DNA from: Plazaster borealis
Lineage: Eukaryota > Echinodermata > Asteroidea > Forcipulatida > Labidiasteridae
Direction of reading: 5' to 3'
Length of the DNA: 64,000 nt
Assembly (NCBI GenBank): GCA_021014325.1
Contig: CM037467.1
Coordinates: 14,843,273 to 14,907,272 of the forward strand
Shown here: one piece after another, positions 49,101-60,400 of the stretch
Numbering within the stretch: position 1 is the first letter of the stretch
Layout: each line of letters begins with the position of its first letter
Translations under genes and position numbers: made by a program
The notes under the pieces: generated by a model
Seen by the model: only the letters and a program-made list of their open reading frames with translations
What the model was told of the DNA's origin: nothing
Databases searched by the model: none

Positions 49101-51015
49101 AAACTTGGGACGAGGATGCTTATAAATTGTTAGAAACCACATTTGCCAATCACGCCCAAATGTGTGTCTATCACATAGGTTTAATGACAAAATGACCGTC
49201 AGTTGAGCACCATTCTTAACTTTTTACAAGTAATCATAAATAAGTCTTATTCTCAGGTTTTCTTTCTTATTTTGTTGAATTGGTTTTACTTTCATATTGT
49301 TCATCACTTAGTATTACATTCCCAAAATCATATATAATTTTCATAGCCATAAACTACGTTAAACTCAAATAATTGACGAAACAAAACCCCGCCCACGTAA
49401 AACTCCATATGGTTGGGACCACAATGGTCCCGGAAGTTTGAATATGCGCGAGACTTGCACAGTTTATTGACCCCTTGCATGATTGATGTCACATATGGCT
49501 ACTGTTTGGCCACAGTCTCCCATTTGGGGAGTCAAATTACATGCGGTGGGTGTGTAAACAGGAAAACTGACCCTCTGAAAATGGCCCAACCAAGACTTTA
49601 TTGTAGTGATGATGTCAGGTGAATTAGGTCACCTTTATAGCTAATATTAAACGCTGACTCGGCTACATACAAAAAGGGGTTGAAGTGGAATTGCCAATTA
49701 CCTCGTTTGTTGATGTTCCATCACAGATTAACTTCACTTCAGGCCAGTCTGTGCACCACTCTTCAAAATTGGCTTCATAAAACTTGTTACTCTGAAAATT
49801 ATTTTGAAATACAAAATTTAGATGAAACTATTGCCATCTTTCAGTCTAGAGATAGAAGCAGGATGTGTTGCATCTTACTGTTGCTGTAGATCCTTACTGA
49901 TGGATACGTGTGGGTTGTGATTAGTGTGAGATGGAATGAGGTCTGTCATGGCATTACATGAGATCTATCAAGAATCATTACTTTTCACGATCAGTTATAA
50001 AATGATATGAATTTGAAACAGAATGATTGACAGCATGGAAGTTAGTCATCAGTCATGGTTGACTGCAGTTCAGGTCATCGAGTTGGTTTTAGAATATAAA
50101 ATAAAAATACATAAAATATTAACACCGGATGGTTCAAACAATTTATTAGATACAACTTCATTAGCATAATTTAATAATTGACCGAAGCAAATGAACAATT
50201 ATGCATTAAATTTAATTTAAACTGGTCAAATAGGGTGAGTAACATGCTTTTAGTATGACTGCTCATAGGTTAATTTCAAAAATTGATATTGGGTACTTTT
50301 TTATTTAATTTTTTTCAAGAAATGGCATACTAAAATTAATAAATTGTACAAACTTTGTAAATATGAAGAATTACCTGTGACATTTATATATTTTTTAGTT
50401 TGAAACTCACAAGATGAAGCTATACACAAGATTTTCTTTCAAGGGTTACTAACATTTCAGTCTGTGAAAATAACCGCTCAAATAAATTTCAGAGAAGCAG
50501 GCCTGGATTTTCACTTTTGAATGGGCAAGGCCATTTTCATTTTGCAAAGGGCACTTCCTCTGGAAAATCTTAAAGTCTATGGGAAAATTTTGAAGGAGCA
50601 CCAAGGCCAAGACAAGGGGCAACAGAGGCCATGGCCTCCGTGGTCTCCATGTAATTCAAAGCATTAAGCAAGGAAGGAGTCTTGATGTTTCACAATCTTT
50701 GCAGGATATTGTACCTATTAATTTTCCTTCCTCCATGGTTAGGAAAACACAGGATGTAATTTTAAAAGGATATCGGAACGAGCTTAAAAAAGGGCAAATC
50801 AAAGAGTTTTTTCTTACAACAACAACAATGTCATCTACGTCAGCCCTGCATTTTTGAAGACTCTCCATCCAATGTGATATGAGTGGCATTGGACCAACAG
50901 GAATCAGTGCCTTGGGCATGCCAAGAAGATGATGATATTCTTTGTTTGGGTCATTGTCCTGCAGATCTTTCTGAAGACGGGTTCCATATCCACCAGCTAA
51001 GATTATCACTTTCAT
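46112..51015 (-). CDS. sugar-1-phosphate nucleotidyltransferase domain, eight exons (possibly the N-terminal half of a fusion)
   Basis: Rossmann-type NTP_transferase that would activate a sugar phosphate to an NDP-sugar. Exons: 51015-50818, 49791-49702, 48517-48438, 47737-47622, 47143-47046, 46807-46739, 46428-46370 and 46212-46112; all GT-AG and in phase, giving 270 codons plus one base. The start MKVIILAGGYGTRL carries the nucleotide-binding GxGTR (9-13), followed by PK at 34-35; the gap between them is longer than the ~10 residues of RmlA or GDP-mannose enzymes. Metal-binding Asp lies in IGGDTLFFDDF (D124), the sugar-site EKP at 182-184, and the second Asp in ARFDIGAL (D250). The domain is therefore complete and probably active; sugar and nucleotide are unknown. 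No stop ends this frame: the final exon closes in phase 1 at 46112, and the next downstream exon (45543-45480) continues it without a stop into the reductase. Either an unseen terminal exon exists or the two are one gene. Confidence 0.85.
47935..48277 (-). mobile_element. tRNA-derived SINE, family 1 (near full length)
   Basis: Plus strand: ATAATAACAAGTTCTTATAT tail side, AGCGCATTTTACAATAAACG body, and head with B box (GGGATTCGAACCC near 48200) and A-box-like GCTCGGCCACG near 48261-48271. It lies in an intron of the nucleotidyltransferase gene. Confidence 0.8.
48898..49462. mobile_element. MITE, ~565 bp, CTGTGTAAGTCTCGCGC termini
   Basis: The left end CTGTGTAAGTCTCGCGCGTA is inverse to the right end ATATGCGCGAGACTTGCACAG, with two or three mismatches. 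It is non-coding and AT-rich inside. A shortened relative lies at 28622-28744. An isolated left end (CTGTGTAAGCCTTGTGTGTA with related following sequence) lies at about 60692-60800. Confidence 0.75.
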
Positions 51016-51861
51016 TGTTCATGTGGGCCCTGGCTAAACAGTTTTAATTGGTGAACTCCTAACAAAGACGCTTGGGTTGATACTAATATCAAATCAAAAC
51101 TGAACAAAAACAATTTACAGCACATAATTAACTCAAATCAAGTGGCAATAGAAGGACTTTAGTGGTAGGCTTATAATTATTAAGATCCCTTATTTTTATA
51201 AGGGCGAGAGCACTTTAATTTTCTTTACAAAAGTAAATGGCAGGGTATATTTTGCCGGGTCCGGCTTTCTTTTAATATAATTGATATAAAGCCGGAATGA
51301 CAGTGAACATGCACAGTGACTGTTTTTAGCTAATTATATGCAGAGTTACACAAATGAGTCTTCAGCAAGTTCTTGAATAAGTGAAGAGAACTACAGCTTC
51401 TTATATTGACAGATAGGGTGCTCAAAAGTTTAGGTAAACAGACGGGAAAGGCACGATCACCAAATGTTGATAATGTCCTTGAGATAGTTAAGCGGATGAG
51501 GATCAATGAAAACTCCTGTAATTTAATACCTTATGTTTGGTTCTTGTGTACATGCGTCAAAGAGGGCGCTACACAATCTGCCATTTTACATAATTTACTA
51601 ACCATGCTAACAGAAAAGCAAAATATACATTGCCATTCATACATTAAAATCAAAGAGGAACCTCTGGCATGCCTTGCCCTACTTCAAGCTTAACCACTTC
51701 ACGTCAAATGTGAACAATTTCTAAACTGGTTTACGGTGGATGTTTCCCCCCCCCAACAACTTCTGAGTGCCATTAAATTTTGTGCAGTCAGTCGGACAGC
51801 TGACCTGTGTATGTAGCAAGCACAGGCTAGGCATGCATGCACCTACCCTGCTATAATCTAT

Positions 51862-51947
51862 GCTGTAGCCTACTCCTTTTTCACAAATTTTGACTTTTTT
51901 ACCGAATTACCGAAAAAGTCAAAATCTGTTAAAAAGGAGTACAGCGC
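51862..51947. repeat. inverted repeat (hairpin)
   Basis: TACTCCTTTTTCACAAATTT then TGACTTTTTT faces its inverse GAAAAAGTCAAAATCTGTT then AAAAAGGAGTA across an 11-base loop. Arms of about 30 bp with few mismatches. Confidence 0.75.
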
Positions 51948-52656
51948 CCCAGTTACCTGGTTACTGGGTCTAGGATGGACAATGAATGGACATAATAATG
52001 GACATGGAGGAAGGAACTGGTTTAGTTAGTATCATAGGAGGTCCTGTATTCGGGGTGCCCCTCATAATCAAGGCATAAGTTTCACGTCAGTGCGTGATGT
52101 AAACAACCCCTACAAACAAGGCCCCTAGAGTAGAACGAAGTACCGGTACTAAAATTTTCTACTTGCCAAACATCGAGTCTCCTCTCCCTTGACCTAAACT
52201 TGGAGACAGGTAACCTTCCACCGTTAAGTTCAGTTGTACTTGTAATCAAAGAAAAAGCTATGGTACCCCGAAAACCGGGGGACTGGAGGATATAGTACTA
52301 GATTATGATTAGATAAGGGGGCGGTGGCGAGTTGATAACTAAATCATCAAGATTAGTTTTCAACCCTAACTGAGGTAGGATGCCCCATCCTCTCTAGTCC
52401 AACCTGGGCTACCCCATCCTCCATGTGCCCCTATACTTTTCGATATTATGCTAAGGTAAAATCATCACCATATTAAACAAGTATCCAAAGGTTAAATAAT
52501 AAATCAAACATATCGAAAAACTTACAATAATACATATTTCACTTTCTAGGCTTCATATATCCGGCGAAGTCCAGTTGTTGTTCACGAAATTGAAGCATGT
52601 GATGTGCCTATAGCTAGCATGCAGTCTAGTTTTAGAGTTACGAAAAATCCTTGTCA

Positions 52657-52670
52657 CCACTAGAGGGCGC
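52657..52670 (+). promoter_or_regulatory. CTCF-core-like motif
   Basis: CCACTAGAGGGCGC fits the vertebrate CTCF core CCASYAGRKGGCRS at every position. It lies in a GC-rich intergenic patch between two genes. Whether this organism's CTCF uses the same motif is unknown, and AGAGGGCGC occurs in repeats elsewhere in the window (for example near 33420 and 51555). Confidence 0.3.
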
Positions 52671-52735
52671 TATCATTCCTGTGAGAGCAATACACAGCTC
52701 TGTGTGCGAGAGCGGGAGCAGAGCCGTATTATAGG

Positions 52736-52772
52736 TGGGCGGGTCGGGTCGGGTCGGGTCGGGGCGGGGGGG
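52736..52772. repeat. (GGGTC)n microsatellite with G-runs
   Basis: GGGCGGGTCGGGTCGGGTCG then GGTCGGGGCGGGGGGGAG. Strongly G-rich on the plus strand and able to form a quadruplex. Confidence 0.85.
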
Positions 52773-52881
52773 AGCTCCCCTTCGCTGTGTAGCCCTACTC
52801 GGCTCTTTCTGTGCAAGGGTGCTCACACTAATAGCAACCAATGCTAAATGCAACATTTAAATAAATAAATAAAAATTATAA

Positions 52882-53074
52882 GTCTCTCAGCCTGTTGAAA
52901 ACCAATTAAATCTATTTCGGACAACGAAACTTCAGAATTCTTTTTTCAATTTTTGGCAGGTCAGCCGTTTGGAATTTTCTCTCAGCCTGTTGAAAACCAA
53001 TTAAATCTATTTTTGACAACGAAACTTCAGAATTCTTTTTTCAATTATTGGCAGGTCAGCCGTTTGGAATTTTT
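52882..53074. repeat. two-copy ~96-bp tandem duplication
   Basis: CTCTCAGCCTGTTGAAAACC through GGTCAGCCGTTTGGAATTTT occurs twice in direct succession with three or four differences, indicating a recent duplication. Non-coding. Confidence 0.9.
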
Positions 53075-54490
53075 GCTAATTACCCCAGAAAGTAACACTC
53101 ATTTTTCATAATTATTAAGAAATTCATACAACTATGGGATTATTTAATGCCGACTTGTTTGTGCTATACCAACCATGAAAAACATTTCGAATTAATAATT
53201 TTGTTTAAATGATGTTTCCAAGCATGAGGTTTTGGAAGTTAAAAATATAGAACAATTAATTAATTAATTATTTACATACATGTTTCCCACTTAAAGTACT
53301 GATTATACACATGTAAAAATCAAGTAGTATAATTTTTTGTATAAGAAAATCTTTCTTTATGATCACAAATCGGGAATCACACACTACTTTACTCTTACTT
53401 CATGAATTTGAACGACAAGGCATTCAAGCATTACGAGATGAAGATCCTTTAAGAAATAAGTTAAGACAGCTTTCTGTTCTAGAATCAACTTAGTGTGTTC
53501 AAATTGAAAGACCAAAAACCCTCATGTTAAAACACCCTCACAACATAAACCAACAATAAATTATTGTACAACAAATGCATTTTATTTACAGCAAGTATAA
53601 TTGAGATCGGGTCCCAATTTCATAGATCTACTTAAGTACACAAGGCCATGCACAACAAAATTATGCTTACCAGAATAAAGTTACCTGCCAAAATACCATG
53701 CCACACTTACCACCTTTGACTACTGATTAATATTGATTAGCAGAACATTTGTATTCTGCTTAAGCAGCTCTATGAACTTGGGCCTTGGTCATACAGGTAT
53801 TTAGCTTGAGTGGATGGTGAGACTTCGTGTCCTATCAGTGCTTGCTTAAGCAACTTATTCATAAGATAAATGCTAGCAGTCATCATTCAGGTTGTGATAA
53901 TGTACCATGTTACTTATGCATTACATGTACAAAGCTGCTATTTACATTTATCCAAGTTGATCATGCAATCAAATCTTTAAAAAAAAGTAAAGTTCCTTGA
54001 AAAATAGATGTATATACATTTTTTAAGACACACTTGTTTCTCTTCAACTTTTCTAAGAATAAAAATGCTCATTATTCTAGATAGATAGTTGATAGTAAAA
54101 ATATATCTTGAGGTAATCGATGTTCCCGAAGACTTTCCTGGAAAGATTGACATCAAATAACTCAAAAGGAACTTGTTGAGGAAGTTTGGATATTCTTTTG
54201 GAGAAATTATCAACAAAAATTATTCAAATTTAAACTTGCTTTCTTCAAATGAAATTTGAAAAGCCACTTACTTAAGCACAAGTCACTTTTTGTGCCTTCA
54301 AAAGATACCCTAAATAACAACTTGAAAATTAACAAAATGATGCACCCATATAATTCAAATTTACTTATCTTTACACACTGAAGGTAATTATAAATTTAAG
54401 AAAAATTCTTCTGGCTGAGATTAGTTGCATTTCGTTATAGTATATATTTGAATAACGAGGATGAAATTAAAATAAACAGTGGGAATCAAT

Positions 54491-57400
54491 TTATTGTTGC
54501 AAATCTTGTGCTGTGTACAAACTGTAATACTGTCCCTGGAGTTGCATGAGATCCTCATGCCTGCCCAACTCGGCTACTTTGCCGTGGCGGATGACAGCAA
54601 TCTTCTCAGCATCGTGGATGGTGGAGAGACGGTGGGCAATAGTGATGCAGGTACGACCCTTCTTGGCCTCATCTAAGGCTTCTTGCACAACCTGAATGGA
54701 AGAATTAGTAAAGAACTAGTTTTAAAAAATCCACCACAGCAACACCTTTTGAAGAATATTTAAATGACATGACTAATTACTTACTTCTCAGATAACAGTC
54801 ACAGTGAGCATTTGAACAATTCTGCACAATATCAATTTAATTGTTTAATTTGAAAAAATATTGAAGCAAAAACATTTCATGTATTGTATATACCTTTTCG
54901 CTTTCTGTGTCCAGAGCTGATGTGGCCTCATCCAGCAAAAGAATCTTGGGATTGCGGACAAGTGACCTTGCGATGGCTACACGTTGCTTCTGACCACCAG
55001 ACAGTTGGGTCCCTTTCTCACCAACCTTGGTGTCATAGCCCTAAAGAAGATAAAAGGTTGAGAAAAAGAAACAGAGAGTGGCTGTCATTAGTACCTTGGG
55101 ATTCTGAAAGGCAAGAAACACAGAAACTGAAGTAGTATTGGAAACACTATTTAGTATCTTAGGATTCTGAAAGGCAAGAAACACAGAAAGTGAAGTAGTA
55201 TTGGAAACACTAGTTTTATACTTGTATAGGGGATGTTTGTATGTCACATTTTCCATTGTTGTATTTTTCTAAGCATTCAGCCTGTACATAGTTGTCATGT
55301 TTTATATTTATATTTGCATGTACCGGTAATCATTTTTAATAGAATTATCTTGTTTTGCCATTTTTACCATTTTTAAATCAAGTAATTTTATTTGTCCAAT
55401 TCGACGCAATTTTGTCTATGGCAACAAGTTCAAATTTTAATAAACCATGAATAATAAACCATGAATAACACAGAAAAATACTTACAGCTGGCAGAGCGGC
55501 AATAAACTCATGAATGTTGGACTTCGTGGCAGCTGCAATGATCTCCTCCATACCGACATCTCTGGAGTTATCACCATAAGCAATGTTTTCAGCAATAGTA
55601 CGATCAAACAGGACTGGCTCCTGAGACACCAGACCAATCTGAGATCTCAACCAACCAATATTGAGGGTAGACAGGGCATGTTGGTCAAGTGTCTGAGGGA
55701 AAATAAATCATAAATAACTATCAAAGAATATTCTCATTCTTAACTAGAACAGCAGAAGCTGCCATGGCGCGCTGCCGAACGCCCGATAGAGAAACAATGA
55801 ATAATAGAAAAACAATCATTTGATCAACTGATGTTCAAAGAGGTGGGGACAATTTAGAAGTATGTAGTTGACCATTGCCTACTTGGTTTGACATGTGGGA
55901 AAGAGGCAAAAACTTAAACAAAAAGTCTCAATGCCGATGGCCAGACAGAAGCTGTTTAATTTCCAGAGGATAAAACTGTACCCTGAAAACTTTAACATTT
56001 TGAAACAATTTAAATTTGCACACTGTGGATCCAACCACATTTTGGCTGTAAGACAAATAAATTGCAATTGAGGGTAATAACAATTATTTTACAATACAAA
56101 CTATCTAACACCTTGAGGCAAAACCTTTAACAAAAAGTCTCAATGCGGATGGCCGAACAGAAGCTGTTTAATTTCCAGAAGGTAATAATGTACCCTGAAA
56201 ACTTCATATTTAAAAAATAGAAAACTTGACCATAATTTCCATTTTCACTTAGTGAATCTACTCACACAAAAACAATTACATAAAACAACAAACTATCTCA
56301 GGCAAAAACTTTATCAAAAAATCTCAATGCGGACGGCCGGACAAAATTGGTGTTACATAGGCTCTGTTATAAAGCAGCTCGCCAAAAAGGGGAACATCTT
56401 AAGGAAACAATGATTTGAGGAAAATTACAAAATATGAATTCAACTCACCACAGTGCCACTCCCTGCATCATAAAACCTCTCCAGGATCTGAATAGAGGTA
56501 CTCTTTCCACATCCGCTGCTCCCAACCAATGCTAGAGTCTCTCCAGGTTTGACAGAAACACTCAGTCCTCGGAGAACAGGCACATCAGGGCGGCTTGGGT
56601 AACGGAAGCGAACATTGTCAAATTGGATCTCTGGATTATAATCCGACTGTTGATTTGAAAACAAAAGTAACACATTTTTATACCCACTCGGTGAATAGCA
56701 TGTAATTAACAGTATCTGTAGACTAATTGAATGATAAGAAGTAACAAGAATAAAATATATCCTACCATAGTGTGTCCCTCTGTGTCATACGAGTCGATTT
56801 CCGGTTCTCTGTCCATCAATTTAAACAAGTGGGCACATGCAAACTTAGCTTTGGAGTAATCGGGGGCAAGAGCAGCAGCACCACCAAGTGCAAAACCTCC
56901 AAAGATGATTGCAGAAAACACACTACATCAAATCAATTCAAAACTCTTAATTTACATCTTAAAAAAATAGGTTTTTATGAATATAGGACTCATCAGCGGA
57001 TGAGGGTTGAGAGTCATTGCTGACAAAAAAAGTCTAAAACTAGGATCTAATTGATAGGAGGTAAGTTGAAATGGTGGCATTTCAACCTTTCGGTTACCCC
57101 TAGAGCTATAGATTTCTAAGAGTTTTAACAGCAACTTTTCACCAAGCAGATGTTAAAAAAGTCTGAAATTAGATAAAAGTCTAAAACTTTTCATCCCCGG
57201 TTTATGCACTTATATGTAATGTGGAATATATACAATGATTGAAATGTACAGAGACAATGTTGCCCACAGTAGTTGACTTCAACAAATATATAAGTTATGT
57301 AATCAATAATCTTAGAAGTGTGCACAGTAAAACACAACTCAATCATTGTTGAGGGCTGGTTGGAGTCTTTTGACTAATCTCTTTAGATTTAATACAGCAA

Positions 57401-60400
57401 GACATCACAGGAGGACGCTTTTGACTTACAGAAATACATTATCAAATGTCATGACTTGAATCTCCACAAGATGCCCACCAAGTCTAAAGGTAGCAGCATA
57501 AGCAAAGAAAATTATTCCTTGAGACACACCATATGCTATACCACTGGCCTGGGCTCTCTTCAGATTGGTCCTGATAAACAAGAATAAGAAAATATTTTCA
57601 GGAGGCAAACATATCTTTTACACACTATACATATATTCACCGTCTATCAGAAATGTTGTTCTTCCGTTGGTATTTTATTTGTCTCTTGTTGTTTTCTTTT
57701 TTCCTATAAAGCGCATAGGGACTTTGCAGTGATATGCACTATACATATACTGTTTACTATTATTATGTGCCTCTAAATGTGCCTCTATTCCAAAGGAATT
57801 GTAATGATTTCCTTGTTGTTTTTTAAAAATATTTTGCTTACTTTGTAAAAGAAAATGCTGAAAGTTTCCAGCAGAGGTTTAATGGACTCACCTGTATGGC
57901 CCTTCAAGAAGAGCAATGTAATTGGTATGGAAGGTTTGTTCTTGAGTGAGTGAAGCAACAGTTCTCATGTTCTCAATTGCCTCTGTAGCAACCTGCAACA
58001 ATAACATATAATCACTAATCAGAACAGTTGTTGACATTAATAGTTGTTATTTATACAAATGAATTCCAAAATACTTCAAGAGCTTCTTGGTCTTGAGATC
58101 AAGATGATTTACCCAAGACAGAAAGCCTGATCTAAGAAACAGGTTTACAATCATTTGGAGGGCTTACCTTTCCAGAAACTTCAAGGGCTTTTTGGTCTTG
58201 ATATCAAGATGATTTACCCAAGACAGAAGGCCAGATCATCTAAGAAACAGGTTTACGAACATTTGGAGGGATTATCTTTCCAGAAACCTCAAGGGCTTCT
58301 CAGTCTTAAGATCAAAGACGATTTGTCCAAGACAGAAAACCTGATCTAAGTAACAGGTTTACAAACATTTGGAGGGCTTACCTTTCCAGATGCCTCAAGG
58401 GCTTCTTTGTCTTGAGCTTCAGATGATTGGACAAGTTGCCACTCAATAGCACCAGCAACGGCAATAAATGGAAGGAATGCCAAAACAAGAAGAGTCAACT
58501 GCCAGCCATAGATGAAGGAAATAATGATAGCTGTACCAATGTTGAAAATAGACTGCATCAATACACCAATACGAGCACCTGTCGCCTGTTTAACAAAAAC
58601 AAACAAAATATTTTTACCAACTTAATTTTTAGTAATAACAACAATAACGGTTTACCAGCCCATCCACTTTTAACTTGCCTGTAAGACTTTTAATGTTTCC
58701 ATTGGTGTTGCAGTGGACTTAACCTGATCCAGCCTAATGATTGACCAACACCAAGGGCAATCACACAAGGTAATTTTACTATTACCAAGCATAAATGTGA
58801 CATTAATTTTTTTTTTTTAATAGAAGGAGCTTTGTAGCTAAAGCGTTGAGTTTTAGCTACAGAACTCCGTCTTTGTTAAATGGTGTCCCTTTCATCACTC
58901 ATTCAAACTCTTATTCTTCATTTCCACATTAGGTAAAGAGGTAAGGTTTGAAACAATTTGATTTTCAATATAATTTAATTTTGTCCTGGCTTATTCTCTG
59001 TTCTCCCCGGCTATTGCCTTCAAACTGATAGTTACTCTGCTCATATGGTCTTTATTGGGGAGGATGGGGGCGCTTGCATTTTAAAACCCAAAGTTTTAAC
59101 ATTTAACTTTTTGTGTGCATTTTTTTATTTTTTATTTTAACCTCACATTTCTTATTGTGTGGTAAGGCTGATGGGGGTAGCAATTTGGTCCATTTGTTCA
59201 AGTCCATAAATTGTCTTAAATCAATTATATCTGGTTGGTTGTATAGAATTTGTTTTGAATACTGTCATTGTTGAGTGTTTCATCTTTGATGTATTTTTTT
59301 TATTAAGTGAGGGTTCAAAGTGATCAGTTGTGGTGGATGGGTCACCCTAGTGGAGCTAATCAAACTGAAATGGCAAAAAATATACAAGGGAACAATGCCT
59401 TAGAACAATTTATGGTTCATGTAGAGAAACTGTTAAAGCAAAAAAGCCACTGATATAGATCACATTTCCTTTACATCTTTCATTGCTTCTCAACAACAAC
59501 TTGGGGTTAGCTGAAAAGTTTTGATGCTACTTACTCCTTGGACTTGGGCAGCTTCTGTAGCCAAACGAGTTGTCAATGCACCAGTGCTGTTCTTTTCATC
59601 GTCAAACCATGAAATGTCCTACAAACAAACAAACCATAGACATTTCTAGTAATAATTCAATTGAACACCCTCTAGCATTTCAACCACATCCTGAGAGATA
59701 TCATATTATATTGTCTGTACAGTAAAAATTTAATCAAGCTGTTTACGAAAAACAAACGTTGTTGCCCTTACCTGTCGTAACATGGCCTTGAAAGCATTAT
59801 GTCTCAACCGTACTGTGAGTTCCTCGCCTGATTTACCAAGAGCAGATCCCTGCCAAAACAGAATGTTAAATAAAAGCTTTAAAAATAGTTACAATTGTGT
59901 CTTAAATGGAACGTTCAAGGAGCTTAAAGGTAGGGTCATAGATTGGTAAATACTCAAAAAATCAATGACCATAAAAACTTACTTGGTGAGAAGCACTGCA
60001 GCTGTTGATAGTATAAACTATTTTGAGCAGGGATTCCTTTCAAATTAAAATGATTTGGATCATTGTTCACCCTAAAACATTTGCATCTGAGAAACAGTTC
60101 ATGCATGAATCATTTCTCAGATTTCTGAGGGTTGGTGTCCATTCGCAAATGCAACAGCCAGAGCTGTGGTTGGTACCCGCTGTTACCTCGCTAAACATGG
60201 ATGGATTTGACGTTCTTGTGAAAATACCTTGACAGTTTTTAGCTGTTTTGTCAGCAAGTAGACACTGTATTCAGCTGAAACTTTTCACATCTTTCTTTAC
60301 AATTTTGCCCCAAAATTTGCAATTTGTTGACAAAAATCAATCTATGACCCTACCTTCAAAAGTAAATATATGAGGAATCCATTTGGATTAAGGGTAAGTC

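Larger units (their letters stand above)
51016..54490. other. intergenic between the nucleotidyltransferase and the second ABCB gene
   Basis: No gene was seen. It holds a solitary piggyBac-like end at 51691, a hairpin at 51862-51947, a GC-rich patch at 52640-52800 and a tandem duplication at 52882-53074. The nucleotidyltransferase promoter should lie within the first part, and the 3' UTR of the second ABCB gene near 54.0-54.49 kb. Confidence 0.4.
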
